Shown here piece after piece: positions 22,360 to 31,081 of a stretch of DNA of 41,526 nt. The DNA comes from JAOUEA01 sp035711865 (GTDB lineage: Bacteria > Actinomycetota > UBA4738 > HRBIN12), in assembly GCA_035711865.1 (NCBI GenBank), contig DASTBT010000035.1, forward strand, positions 1-41,526, read 5' to 3'. How positions within the stretch are numbered: position 1 is the stretch's first letter; each line of letters begins with the position of its first letter. The position numbers and the translations under genes were made by a program. The notes below the pieces were generated by a model that saw nothing but the letters and a program-made list of their open reading frames with translations, was not told the origin of the DNA and searched no databases.

Positions 22360-22734
22360 CTACCGTACCCGGAGCGAGCGGAAGAAGCAGCTGCGTTCGC
22401 CCGTGTGACAGGCGGCGCCCTCCTGGTGGACGCGGGCGACGATCACGTCGGCGTCGCAGTCCACGCGCAGCTCCTGCCAGTGCTGCACGTGCCCGCTGGT
22501 GTCTCCTTTGCGCCACAGCTCACGCCGGGAGCGCGACCAATAGACCATGCGTCCCTCGGCCAGCGTGCGCTCGAGCGCCTCGCGGTTGGCCCACGCCATC
22601 ATCAGCACCTGGTCGTTCTCCGCGTCCTGGGCGATCACGGGGATCAGCCCGCGCTCGTCGTAGCTCAGCGAGCCGAGATCGACGGGGGATCGGTCGAGAT
22701 CGTCGGGGCCCGCCGGGCGTTCGTCGGCGGTCAC
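22360..22734 (-). CDS. hisI: Phosphoribosyl-AMP cyclohydrolase
   Basis: This 124-residue HisI catalyses the third step of histidine synthesis. The blocks 'VLMMAWANREALERTL', 'YWSRSRRELWRKGDTSGH' and the zinc/metal cysteines in 'VDCDADV' and 'ACHTGERSCFF' are complete. It is cyclohydrolase only, with no fused HisE domain. The GTG at 22734 overlaps the hisF stop by four bases. Confidence 0.94.
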   Translation of the reverse strand: MTADERPAGPDDLDRSPVDLGSLSYDERGLIPVIAQDAENDQVLMMAWANREALERTLAEGRMVYWSRSRRELWRKGDTSGHVQHWQELRVDCDADVIVARVHQEGAACHTGERSCFFRSLRVR

Positions 22735-23498
22735 GGTCGAACCTCGATGCCTCGGTCGCGCAGATACTCCTTGATCTCCCGGATCGTGAGCTGGCCGAAG
22801 TGCAGGCGGCTCGCTGCGAGCACGGCGTCGGCCCGGCCCGCGGTGAAGGCCTCCGCGAAGTGGTCGAGCGTGCCGGCGCCGCCGCTCGCCACGACCGGCA
22901 CGCGAACGGCGTCCGCGATCGCCCGCACGAGCGTGAGGTCGTAGCCCTCGCCGGTGCCGTCTCGGTCCATCGAGGTGATCAGCACCTCGCCCGCGCCGCG
23001 CTCGGCGGTGGCCTCCACGGCCCATCGAACGGCGTCGCGGCCGGTCGGGGTGCGTCCCGCGTCGACGACGACCTCCCACCCGTCGCCGTCCGCGCGCCGC
23101 CTGGCGTCGATCGCCACCACCATGCACTGCGTGCCGAATCGGTCGGCGCACCGTTGCAGGAGGACCGGGTCTCGCACGGCGGCGGAGTTCACTGCGACCT
23201 TGTCGGCGCCCACGCGCAACAGTTCGTGCACGTCGTCGTCGCTGCGCACCCCGCCGCCGACCGTCAGCGGGATGAACACCTGCTCGGCGGTGCGTGCGAT
23301 CACGTCGAGCGTGGCGGCCCGGCCCTCGAGGGTTGCCGTGATGTCGAGGAAGACCAGCTCGTCCCCGCCTTCCCGGTCGTAGTGAGCGGCGAGCTCGACG
23401 GGGTCGCCGGCGTCGTGCAGCTCCTGGAACTTCGTACCCTTGACGACCCGGCCGGCGTCGACGTCGAGGCACGGGACCACGCGCTTGGCGAGGGTCAC
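22731..23498 (-). CDS. hisF: Imidazole glycerol phosphate synthase subunit HisF
   Basis: This 255-residue (beta-alpha)8 barrel cyclase works with HisH to make IGP and AICAR. The blocks 'RVVPCLDVDAGRVVKG' (first catalytic Asp), 'PLTVGGGVRS', 'VVAIDARR' (second catalytic Asp) and 'VVASGGAGTLDHF' are complete. It starts at GTG 23498, four bases after the hisA stop; an ATG slightly upstream is in a frame that stops at once. Confidence 0.96.
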   Translation of the reverse strand: MTLAKRVVPCLDVDAGRVVKGTKFQELHDAGDPVELAAHYDREGGDELVFLDITATLEGRAATLDVIARTAEQVFIPLTVGGGVRSDDDVHELLRVGADKVAVNSAAVRDPVLLQRCADRFGTQCMVVAIDARRRADGDGWEVVVDAGRTPTGRDAVRWAVEATAERGAGEVLITSMDRDGTGEGYDLTLVRAIADAVRVPVVASGGAGTLDHFAEAFTAGRADAVLAASRLHFGQLTIREIKEYLRDRGIEVRP

Positions 23499-23502
23499 GT
23501 CG

Positions 23503-24207
23503 TCATCCTCTGACCACCTGCGCGAGCTTCAGCGTCTTCTCGTAGAGCGCCTTCCCGGTCACGACCGCCTCGCAGCCGAGGTCGCGCAGTGTCCAGACGT
23601 CGTCGGCGTCGCGCACACCCCCGCTGGCGATCAGGGGGGTGTCGGTGAGCCCCAGCACACGCTCGTAGAGCGTCTTGTCGGGACCCTTGAGCGTGCCGTC
23701 GCGGGCGATCGACGTCACGAGGTAGCGGGGTGCGCCGGCGTCGTCGAGCGCCGGTATCGCCTTTTCGAGCGGCGGCCCCTCGTCCTGCCACCCGCGCACC
23801 ATCACGTTGCCTCCACGCACGTCGATCGCGACCACGATCGCCTCGGCGTGCTCCTCGACGGCGCGCCGCACGAACGCCGGGTCGGTCGCTGCTGCGGTGC
23901 CGAGGATCACGCGGCTGGCGCCGAGGTCGAGGACCTCGTCGATGTCGTCGTGGGTCCGCATGCCTCCACCCACCTGCACGGGAACCTGGACGGACCGACA
24001 GATCGCCTCGACACGCCGGCGGTTGTTCCCTTGGCTGAGGGCGGCATCGAGATCGACCACGTGCAAGCGGCGTGCGCCTTCCTCCTGGAAGCGGGCCGCA
24101 AGCTCGGTCGGCTCGTCCGAGTACGAGGTCTCGCTCGTGGGGTCGCCCTGTAGCAGGCGCACGGCCCGCCCGCCGCGCAGGTCGATGGCCGGGATCACCA
24201 CGATCAT
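23503..24207 (-). CDS. hisA: ProFAR isomerase HisA
   Basis: This 234-residue isomerase has a half-barrel-repeat fold like HisF. Blocks are 'IPAIDLRGGRAVRLLQGD' (Asp9), 'QVGGGMRTHDDI', 'VVAIDVRGGNVMVRGW' and 'TSIARDGTLKG'. In many actinobacteria the enzyme at this locus is the bifunctional PriA, which also serves tryptophan synthesis; whether that is so here cannot be told by eye. The ATG overlaps the hisH stop by four bases (ATGA). Confidence 0.94.
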   Translation of the reverse strand: MIVVIPAIDLRGGRAVRLLQGDPTSETSYSDEPTELAARFQEEGARRLHVVDLDAALSQGNNRRRVEAICRSVQVPVQVGGGMRTHDDIDEVLDLGASRVILGTAAATDPAFVRRAVEEHAEAIVVAIDVRGGNVMVRGWQDEGPPLEKAIPALDDAGAPRYLVTSIARDGTLKGPDKTLYERVLGLTDTPLIASGGVRDADDVWTLRDLGCEAVVTGKALYEKTLKLAQVVRG

Positions 24208-24812
24208 GCGAGCGACCTCACGAACCGCTCGTACACGTGCAGGCCGGCCTCCCCGGACTTCTCCGGGTGGAACTGGGTCGCGAAGACGTTGTCCCGCGCG
24301 ATCACGGCCGAGAACGTGCTGCTGCCGTAGACGGTCGTCGCCGCGGTGTGCTCGCCGACCGGGGGTGCGAACGAGTGCACGAAGTAGAAGCGGGTGCCGA
24401 CGGGGAGGTCGTCGGTGTACGGGTGAGAGGCGGTCACCTCCGCCGTGTTCCAGCCCATGTGCGGCACCTTCACGTCGTCGCCGAGCCGTTCGACGCGGCC
24501 CGGCAGCACGCCGAGCCCGGGCTCCGGATCCTCGTCGCTGCCTTCGAACAGCACCTGCATCCCGACGCACACGCCGAAGACCGATCTGCCCGTCGCGCGG
24601 AACTCCTCGATCGATCGGTCCATGCCGTGGTGGCAGATCGCCCGCATGCACGACCCGAAGTGTCCGACTCCGGGGATCACGAGCGCGTCGGCGCCGGAGA
24701 TCTCCTCGGCGTTGCGGGTGACGAGCGCGCGGCCGCCGACGCGCTCGATCGCGCGCGAGACCGAGTGCAGGTTGCCGGAGCCGTAGTCGACCACGGCGAT
24801 CGTCTGGGTCAT
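24204..24812 (-). CDS. hisH: Imidazole glycerol phosphate synthase subunit HisH
   Basis: This is a 202-residue class I glutamine amidotransferase. The nucleophile Cys is in 'GVCVGMQ', and the His-Glu pair is in 'FATQFHPEKSG'. It feeds ammonia to HisF. It starts at ATG 24812, 31 bases after hisB, and its stop overlaps hisA by four bases. The order hisD-C-B-H-A-F-I is the usual actinobacterial one. Confidence 0.95.
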   Translation of the reverse strand: MTQTIAVVDYGSGNLHSVSRAIERVGGRALVTRNAEEISGADALVIPGVGHFGSCMRAICHHGMDRSIEEFRATGRSVFGVCVGMQVLFEGSDEDPEPGLGVLPGRVERLGDDVKVPHMGWNTAEVTASHPYTDDLPVGTRFYFVHSFAPPVGEHTAATTVYGSSTFSAVIARDNVFATQFHPEKSGEAGLHVYERFVRSLA

Positions 24813-24843
24813 CGGATGTCCTCGGTTCCTCGTCCCGTCGGGC

Positions 24844-25428
24844 CTAGAGCGCTCCCTTGGTCGACGGCACCCCGCCGCCCCCGGTGAGGCCGCATGCGTC
24901 GCCGAGGGCCTTGGCCATCGCCTTGAACTCGGCCTCACAGATGTGATGCGGCGACCGCCCGTATCGCAGGTGCACATGGATCGTCAGGCCGGCGGATCGC
25001 GCGAACGCGCGCACGAAGTCCTCGATCAGACCGGTGTCGAAGCCATCGATCGTCTCGTAGGGCACGGCGACCTCGTGTACGACGAACTCGCGGCCCGCGA
25101 GGTCGAGGACGACCTCGACCGCCGCCTCGTCGAGCGGCACGGTGATCGAGGCGAACCGGCGGATACCCGCCTTGTCCCCGAGCGCCTCGGTCAGCGCGGT
25201 ACCGATCGCGATGCCGCAATCCTCGACGGTGTGGTGGCCGTCGACCTCGAGGTCGCCCTTGCAGGTCACGTCGAGATCCCATCCAGCGTGCTTCCCGAGT
25301 TGCTGCAGCATGTGGTCGAAGAACGGGATCCCGGTGTCGGAGGCCGCCGACCCCGACCCGTCGAGGTTCAGCTCGACCGTGATGTCGGTCTCATCCGTCG
25401 TGCGCGTGACGCTCGCGGCGCGGCTCAT
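24844..25428 (-). CDS. hisB: Imidazoleglycerol-phosphate dehydratase
   Basis: This 194-residue dehydratase-only HisB (no fused phosphatase) carries both manganese-binding His/Glu clusters, 'GHHTVEDCG' and 'SPHHICEAEFKA', plus 'TGIPFFDHMLQQLGKHAG'. It overlaps hisC by four bases at its start. Since the histidinol-phosphatase domain is absent, that step must be encoded elsewhere. Confidence 0.95.
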   Translation of the reverse strand: MSRAASVTRTTDETDITVELNLDGSGSAASDTGIPFFDHMLQQLGKHAGWDLDVTCKGDLEVDGHHTVEDCGIAIGTALTEALGDKAGIRRFASITVPLDEAAVEVVLDLAGREFVVHEVAVPYETIDGFDTGLIEDFVRAFARSAGLTIHVHLRYGRSPHHICEAEFKAMAKALGDACGLTGGGGVPSTKGAL

Positions 25429-26489
25429 ACGAGGACCTCCTGCAGGGTGGCGAGGAACAGATCGACCTCGTGCTCCGCGCCGGCCGTCACGCGCAAGGCG
25501 CGGGGCACCACGGCGGTGAGGTCGCGCACCAGCACGCCGCGATCCAGCAACCCTTGCCACACCTGCCAGGCGTCGTGGGTCTCGGGCGGCAGGAACAGCA
25601 CGAAGTTCGCGTCGCTCGGGAACACCGTGACCCCGGGCATCTCGGAGAGCTCGCGCACGATGCGGTCTCGCTGGGCGCGGATCGAGTCGAGCAACGACAG
25701 CGCCTCGGCCGAGTGCCGCAGCGCGACGATGCCGGCGGCCTGGGTCAGCGACGACATGTGGTAGGGCAGCCGCACCCGCTGCAGGTCGGCCACGATCTCG
25801 GGGGCTGTCAGCACGTATCCGAGACGGGCGCCCGCCATCGCGAACGCCTTCGAGAACGTGCGGACGACGGCCACGTTGGGGTGGTCGGCGACGAGCTTCA
25901 GCGCGCTCTCACCACCGAACTCGATGTATGCCTCGTCGACGATCACGAGGGCGCTCGGAAGCCGCTCCGCGAGCGTCTCCACCGCTCCGGGCGGCTGGGC
26001 ATTGCCCGTCGGGTTGTTCGGGGAGCAGACGAAGACCACATCGGGAGCGGACGCGACTGCCCGGTCGATCGACGACTCGTCGAGCGCGAACGGGGAGGTG
26101 AGCTCGATCCGGTCGACCTCCGTGCTCGTGAGGTGCGACAAGCGTGAGTGCAGCAGGTAGGTCGGCTCGAACGTCACGGCTCGCCGCCCGGGGCCTCCGT
26201 AGGCGAGCAGGAGCTCCGTGAGCACCTCGTTGGAGCCGTTCGCGGTCCAGGTTCCTTCCAGGGTGTGGCCGTGCCGCGCGGCGAGCTCCTCGCGGAGCCT
26301 GGTCATCTGCCCGTCGGGGTAGCGGTTCAGCGGCAGGGCGCGGACCGCGTCGGCGAGCTCGTCCGCGAAGTCGGCGGGCAGCGGGTGCGGGCACTCGTTC
26401 GTGTTGAGACGGGCGGCCACATCGAGCTGTGGCGAGACGTACGGCTCAATCTCGCGCACGTCGGTGCGGGGCTGCGGGGCGGCGGTCAC
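25425..26489 (-). CDS. hisC: Histidinol-phosphate aminotransferase
   Basis: This 354-residue PLP-dependent fold type I aminotransferase has the Schiff-base Lys in 'TFSKAFAMAGARLGY', the Asn of 'CSPNNPTGN' and the Asp/Tyr of 'VIVDEAYIEF'. The GTG at 26489 overlaps the hisD stop by four bases; the frame is open far upstream, but only antisense to hisD residues. It converts imidazole acetol phosphate and glutamate to histidinol phosphate. Confidence 0.95.
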   Translation of the reverse strand: MTAAPQPRTDVREIEPYVSPQLDVAARLNTNECPHPLPADFADELADAVRALPLNRYPDGQMTRLREELAARHGHTLEGTWTANGSNEVLTELLLAYGGPGRRAVTFEPTYLLHSRLSHLTSTEVDRIELTSPFALDESSIDRAVASAPDVVFVCSPNNPTGNAQPPGAVETLAERLPSALVIVDEAYIEFGGESALKLVADHPNVAVVRTFSKAFAMAGARLGYVLTAPEIVADLQRVRLPYHMSSLTQAAGIVALRHSAEALSLLDSIRAQRDRIVRELSEMPGVTVFPSDANFVLFLPPETHDAWQVWQGLLDRGVLVRDLTAVVPRALRVTAGAEHEVDLFLATLQEVLV

Positions 26490-27784
26490 GACTCGACGAC
26501 CTCGGCATCGGCATCGGCCGCGCGAGCGTCCATCGCCCTCGCGTGGCCCACCAGGCCTTCCGCCTGCGCGATCGCCGAGGCGCCGGGCGCGTACCGGGAG
26601 GCGCTCCGTCGGTCGAGCTCGACCACGGAGCTCACGGTCACGTAGTCCGACGCCCGCAGGCCGCTGGAGAAGCGGGCCGTGCCGGCGGTCGGCAACACGT
26701 GGTTCGAGGCCACGCCGTAGTCGCCGAAGGGCACCGCGCTCCACCGTCCCAGGAAGATCGCGCCCGCGTTCCTCACGAGCGGCAGGAAGGCCCGCGGGTC
26801 GTCCAGCAGCAGCAGCAGGTGCTCGGAGGCCAGGTCGTTCGCGACCTCGGCCGCGTGGCCGAGATCCCGAACGAGCACCGCCTTGGTGTAGTCGAGCGCG
26901 GCATCGACGATCTCGCGTCGGCCGGCGTCCTCGAGCTCTTCGTCGAGCGCCTTCGCGACGCGGTCCACCAGGTCGGGGTCGGGGGTGATGAAGAACGTGC
27001 GCGCCTGCGGGTCGTGTTCGGCCTGTGCGATCAGGTCGAGGGCTGCCGTGTCCATGTCGACGTCGCCGGCGGCGACGATCGCGAGCTCCGAGGGACCGGC
27101 GAGCCCGTCGATGCCGACGCTGCCGGCGACCTGCCGCTTGGCCTCGGTCACATAGGCGTTCCCGGGTCCCACGATGCGATCGACCCGAGGGATCGACTCG
27201 GTGCCGTAGGCCATCGCGGCGACCGCCTGTGCCCCGCCGGTCTTCGCCACGTAGTGGGCACCCGCCTTCCGCGCCGCATAGAGCACCGGACCCGGGATCG
27301 ACCCGTCGGCCTGCGGCGGGGTGCACAGCACGATCTCGGGAACCCCGGCCACGACCGCGGGCACCACGGTCATGCAGACCGACGACGGATAGACCGCCCG
27401 TCCGCCCGGCACGTAGCAGCCGACCGACGCGAGCGGACGTACGACCTCGCCGAAGCGCACGCCGTCGCGCTCGTCCCACCATTCACGCGGGAGCTGCCGC
27501 GTGGCGAGGTCCTGCAGCCGCTCGATGAGGTCATCGATCGCGATCTTGAGCTCGGGTGGCGTCGTCTCGTCGGCCGCTTCGAGCTCCTGCTCGGTCACGA
27601 GCACGCCGCCATCGCCGAGGTCGGCGCCGTCGAACCGGTGCGCGAGCTCGATCAGGACGTCGTCGCCCTCGACGAAGACACGTTGGAGGATGCCGGCGAC
27701 CGTGTCGGCGACGGTGGGGTCGGTCTCGAGCCTCGTGGCGTCGAGACGCTCGCCCCGCTCACGCAGGTCGAGGAGCTCGAGCAT
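26486..27784 (-). CDS. hisD: Histidinol dehydrogenase
   Basis: This 432-residue zinc-dependent dehydrogenase carries out the last two steps of histidine synthesis. Blocks include 'VGCYVPGGRAVYPSSV', 'GPGNAYVTEAKRQVAG', 'GLAGPSELAIVA' and 'LIAQAEHDPQA' (zinc and catalytic His/Glu). It opens the his cluster. One base separates its start from the stop of a 51-codon gene upstream, so the transcript probably begins before that gene. Confidence 0.96.
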   Translation of the reverse strand: MLELLDLRERGERLDATRLETDPTVADTVAGILQRVFVEGDDVLIELAHRFDGADLGDGGVLVTEQELEAADETTPPELKIAIDDLIERLQDLATRQLPREWWDERDGVRFGEVVRPLASVGCYVPGGRAVYPSSVCMTVVPAVVAGVPEIVLCTPPQADGSIPGPVLYAARKAGAHYVAKTGGAQAVAAMAYGTESIPRVDRIVGPGNAYVTEAKRQVAGSVGIDGLAGPSELAIVAAGDVDMDTAALDLIAQAEHDPQARTFFITPDPDLVDRVAKALDEELEDAGRREIVDAALDYTKAVLVRDLGHAAEVANDLASEHLLLLLDDPRAFLPLVRNAGAIFLGRWSAVPFGDYGVASNHVLPTAGTARFSSGLRASDYVTVSSVVELDRRSASRYAPGASAIAQAEGLVGHARAMDARAADADAEVVES

Positions 27785-27785
27785 C

Positions 27786-27941
27786 TCAGTGGGCCTCTGG
27801 AACCTCGGGATGGCTCGTCGCGGCGAGCGAGCTGCGCAGTTTCCGGTCGCGCGAGAGCAGGACCCAGCCGCTCAACCCGACCGCGAACGCGGCGACGGCG
27901 AGCATCACGATGGCGACGAGGAGCAGGGTCTCGCGATCCAT
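27786..27941 (-). CDS. 51-residue single-pass membrane protein
   Basis: An open frame from ATG 27941 to TGA 27786 encodes 51 residues: one clear membrane helix (about 5-30, 'TLLLVAIVMLAVAAFAVGLS') followed by a short basic and then acidic tail. It ends one base before the hisD start. There is no Shine-Dalgarno sequence, but TACCCT lies 11 bases upstream and could be a -10 element of a near-leaderless mRNA. The function is unknown. It could be a small membrane protein or simply the leader ORF of the his operon; it has no His run, so it is not a classic his attenuator. Confidence 0.5.
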   Translation of the reverse strand: MDRETLLLVAIVMLAVAAFAVGLSGWVLLSRDRKLRSSLAATSHPEVPEAH

Positions 27942-28010
27942 TGGAGAGGTTCAGGGTACCGAAACCGATGGTGCGTCAGCCGTGGAGCCCCGCCGGCCCC
28001 GGAGATGGGA

Positions 28011-28039
28011 GCGGGCCGGCGCCTTCGGCGCCGGCCCGC
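28011..28039 (-). terminator. Strong hairpin terminator after HU
   Basis: GCGGGCCGGCGCC (28011-28023) and GGCGCCGGCCCGC (28027-28039) form a perfect 13-base stem with a 3-base loop, 25 bases after the HU stop on the minus strand. There is no U tract, as is common in actinobacterial hairpin terminators. Confidence 0.7.
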
Positions 28040-28064
28040 GGTCGTGCGGAGACGTCGGGTCTGC

Positions 28065-28337
28065 TTACTTCACGCTGCTCTTCAGGCGCGCGCCCGCGGT
28101 CACCTTGACCGTCGCGCTCGCCGGGATATTGATCGTCTCGCCGGTGCGTGGGTTGCGTCCCGTACGGGCGGCGCGACGCACCTTCTGGAACGAGATGAAG
28201 CCGGGGATCGAGATCTTGTCGCCCTTGGCGACCTCGGCCTCGACCGTCTCGGTCATCGCCTTGATGACCTCGTCGACCGTGGACTTCGCGATGCCGGACT
28301 TGTCGGCGATCGCGTCGACCAACTCTGCCTTGTTCAT
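28065..28337 (-). CDS. hup: HU-family DNA-binding protein
   Basis: This 90-residue HU has the standard N-terminal helices ('MNKAELVDAIADKSGIAKST') and the DNA-binding arm 'FQKVRRAARTGRNPRTGETI'. It lacks the long Lys/Ala-rich tail found in mycobacterial and streptomycete HupB/HupS, so it is the short type. GGGAGGTG precedes ATG 28337, and a strong hairpin follows the gene, so it is likely a single-gene unit. Confidence 0.94.
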   Translation of the reverse strand: MNKAELVDAIADKSGIAKSTVDEVIKAMTETVEAEVAKGDKISIPGFISFQKVRRAARTGRNPRTGETINIPASATVKVTAGARLKSSVK

Positions 28338-28433
28338 GCGAACACCTCCCCAGGTGTGGTCAGAACCCGGGAAGCGTACCGGGATTCCGCATGATTCCGC
28401 GGATTTCCGTCCGTTTCCTGACATCGGCCCAGG

Positions 28434-29432
28434 TCAGACGCCGTCGAACGTGTCGTCTGCGTGGGGCGCATCGGGGTCCAGGCGGCCCGCGAGGACCTCG
28501 TCGGCGAGCCTGAACGCCCTCGCCGAGACGTCGAGATCCTCGCGGTTCGCGAGCACGATCACCGTCACACGCTCGTTCGGGAACCGCACCATCTTCGACT
28601 CCCAACCGGGGAAGTTCCCGCCGTGGCTCACGATCGGCAGCCCTCGGTGGGCCCTGACCGACAGGCCCCAGGCGTAGTGGATCGGCGTGCCGTCGTCGAG
28701 CGTTCCTCTGGTCGTGAGTCGCTCGGGCAGCCACCCATCGGTGAGCCGGTCCTCGTCGAAGTTCGCGCTCCACGCCGCGAGATCGTCGACGGTCGTCCAC
28801 AGGCCCCCGGCGCCCACCGCGTGGAAGCGTGCCGGCTCGACGTGGACGTTCCCGTCGTCGGCTTCGAAGTGGCCTCGCAGCGCCCGCTCGGGCAGCGGCG
28901 TCTCCCGATCGCGGAAGAACGTGTCGGCCATGCCGAGCGGCTCGAAGATGCGCTCTCGAGCGAGATCGCGAAGGGTGGTCCCACCCGCGGCGGCGACGAC
29001 CTCGGCGAGCAACAGGTACCCACGGTTCGAGTAGCCGTACCGGGAGCCGGGTTCGAAGTCGAGATCGGGCACGTCGCGGAGCGCGTCGAGCAGATCCTCG
29101 TTCCCCCACGCGGGCACGCCGTCGACGGGCACACCCGGACCCGTGCGCGAGCGTTCCTTCACGCCTCCGGTGTGATGCACGAGGTGGCGGATCGTGACCC
29201 GATGGCCCCACGGGGGAAGCCGCGGAACGAACCGCGATACCGGGTCGCCGAGGGCGAACGCTCCGTCTCGCTCGAGCAACGCGACGCACGCGGCCACGAA
29301 CTGCTTGGCGATGGAACCCACGTACCAGACGTGATCGGCCGCGAGCCCCGGTTCCTCCGCCGTGGGATCGACGTCGACCTCGGTCGTGCTGCCGGAGCGC
29401 ACGGCAGCGCTGACCGACCCTGCGAGCGTCAC
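28434..29432 (-). CDS. Beta-lactamase-fold serine hydrolase
   Basis: This 332-residue protein belongs to the class C beta-lactamase/esterase family. It has Ser40-x-x-Lys43 ('SIAK'), the Tyr of 'YGYSN' and 'SHGGNFPG' as the third box. No signal peptide is visible, so a cytosolic esterase, amidase or peptidase is more likely than antibiotic resistance. The GTG at 29432 overlaps the thyX stop by four bases; the open frame extends far upstream only as antisense-free shadow of thyX. Substrate unknown. Confidence 0.85.
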   Translation of the reverse strand: MTLAGSVSAAVRSGSTTEVDVDPTAEEPGLAADHVWYVGSIAKQFVAACVALLERDGAFALGDPVSRFVPRLPPWGHRVTIRHLVHHTGGVKERSRTGPGVPVDGVPAWGNEDLLDALRDVPDLDFEPGSRYGYSNRGYLLLAEVVAAAGGTTLRDLARERIFEPLGMADTFFRDRETPLPERALRGHFEADDGNVHVEPARFHAVGAGGLWTTVDDLAAWSANFDEDRLTDGWLPERLTTRGTLDDGTPIHYAWGLSVRAHRGLPIVSHGGNFPGWESKMVRFPNERVTVIVLANREDLDVSARAFRLADEVLAGRLDPDAPHADDTFDGV

Positions 29433-31060
29433 GCCTCGGTCGACCCTTCCCGCAGGGCCTTGCGTTTCAGCTCGGTTCGGCGTTCGGCCTCGAGACGCTC
29501 CAGATCGACATCGTCGTAGCTCACGTAGCCGAACGTCTCGCCGATCGCCGGGTGCACGTCGGCGATCAGGCGGTGCATCTGCTGGGCGACCCTGCGGTAC
29601 ACGGGGTGGCCGGCCGGCTGCGATCGAAGCTCGATGAGGTGCATCGCCTCGCGGGCGGTCATCTGCATCACGAACCTGATGCGATAGGCCATCGAGACCG
29701 CGTACTGCGCCTGCTCCACGAACCCCGCGTCGAGCAGGGCGCGCTCGGTCTCGGCGCTGGCCTGCATCACCCGCTCCCAGTGCGATCGCAGCCCGGCCTC
29801 GTCGATCTGCGGCGGCGTCTCGTAGCCGTGCTCGGTCGTGAGCCGCTGCCACTCGATCGTGAGCGGGCGGTGACGCTGCAGGTCGCGGAACGCCCCGTAG
29901 TCGCAGAGCACGTCGAAGCGGTAGTCGGTGCGTTCCCATGCGCGGCCGGGCTTGTGGCGCCGGTTCGACCGGTCGCCCACGCTCGCCCGTAGGATCTCGC
30001 CCCGCTCCTCGTCGGACATGGTTCGCGCGAGCGCGAGCAGCTGATCGTCTGGCATCGCCGACGACGCGTACAGCACGGCCGCCGCGATCTTCGTCTCGCC
30101 CTCGGGGTCGTGGTCGGTCAGGGTGACCTCGTCGCGATGCTCGGGCTTGATCTCGGCGTCGGCGAGCACGCGCGCAGTGAGCTCGCCGACTTGCTCGCCG
30201 GTCGCCTGCCAATACCGCGACCACGCGATCCCGCGCTCCTCGACGTCGACGCGCTTCAGGAACTCGGGGATCACCTTGCGCAGCTCGGCCTTCATCAGCT
30301 CGCCGTACTCGCGCATCTCGGCGAGGGGATGCACCGCCAGCCGCATCAACAGCTGCTCGTAGCTCTGCCCCGTCGCGTAGATGCCCAGGTTCGACCGAGT
30401 CCCCGCCGGAAGCAGCACCCGCAGCGTGTCGCAGGTCTTCGCCATGATCGTCTGGCGATAGACGAAGTCGCTGTCGCCTTCCTGCTTGGGGTGACGCCGC
30501 TGGAACCAGGCATGCATGGGCTCGTACATGCGTCCGTAGGTCGTGAACGCCTCGTCGAGGAACTCCGCGTACCGCTCGCCCGCGGGCGTGCCTTCGAGCT
30601 CGGGCGGCACGGTCGCCCGCCACGCGCCGCCGGGGCGGTCGTCGTAGCGCATGTACCGCGTCGACTGCTCGAGGTAGGCGGCCAGGCGCCCCCACTCCAG
30701 CGCCTTGGCCAGCAGCTGCGACGACTGTTCGCATGCGAGATGCACCCCGCCGAGCTGGGCGACCGAGTCGTCGCCGTACTCCACGAAGACCGAGTCGTAG
30801 AGTCGCGCGGCGCGCTCGCTGCCGCTCGACGCCGACCCCCCCTGCCCGCCCGCGATCTCGTCGAGGTCGCCGGCGAACTCGTCGAGGAACAGGCGCCGCA
30901 GCGACTTCGTCGTACGCGAGTAGCGCGCGAACATCGCGCCCTTGACCGCCTCGGGCAGGTCGACGAGGGCGAAGACCGGCCCCTCGAGGTTGGTGAAGTG
31001 ACGGGCGAGCACCGCGCGCTCCGCGGGCGTGAAGTCCTCGGTCACGTAGGCGATCGTCAT
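29429..31060 (-). CDS. thyX: Double-length ThyX-type (flavin-dependent) thymidylate synthase
   Basis: At 543 residues this is about twice a normal ThyX. Two halves can be aligned to the family. The N-half has 'AAYLEQSTRYMRYDD' (Ser133, Arg135), but its RHR triad is Trp-Gly-Arg (123-125). The C-half has an intact RHR (396-398), but the Ser of RHRx7S is Arg406. Each half thus keeps a different part of the active site. In normal ThyX, active sites form between subunits of a tetramer, so this chain may act as a fused pseudo-dimer. The start is ATG 31060. Confidence 0.82.
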   Translation of the reverse strand: MTIAYVTEDFTPAERAVLARHFTNLEGPVFALVDLPEAVKGAMFARYSRTTKSLRRLFLDEFAGDLDEIAGGQGGSASSGSERAARLYDSVFVEYGDDSVAQLGGVHLACEQSSQLLAKALEWGRLAAYLEQSTRYMRYDDRPGGAWRATVPPELEGTPAGERYAEFLDEAFTTYGRMYEPMHAWFQRRHPKQEGDSDFVYRQTIMAKTCDTLRVLLPAGTRSNLGIYATGQSYEQLLMRLAVHPLAEMREYGELMKAELRKVIPEFLKRVDVEERGIAWSRYWQATGEQVGELTARVLADAEIKPEHRDEVTLTDHDPEGETKIAAAVLYASSAMPDDQLLALARTMSDEERGEILRASVGDRSNRRHKPGRAWERTDYRFDVLCDYGAFRDLQRHRPLTIEWQRLTTEHGYETPPQIDEAGLRSHWERVMQASAETERALLDAGFVEQAQYAVSMAYRIRFVMQMTAREAMHLIELRSQPAGHPVYRRVAQQMHRLIADVHPAIGETFGYVSYDDVDLERLEAERRTELKRKALREGSTEA

Positions 31061-31081
31061 CGCCTCACGCTACCCCGCTGG

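Noticed and set aside
22313..22516. 68-codon extension of the PAS-GAF-GAF-PP2C gene
   Set aside because: It overlaps hisI and is Arg-rich; the PAS domain begins only after GTG 22312.
29433..30734. N-terminal extension of the serine hydrolase frame
   Set aside because: It is an Arg/Ala-rich shadow of thyX; the GTG at 29432 with a 4-base overlap is the better start.
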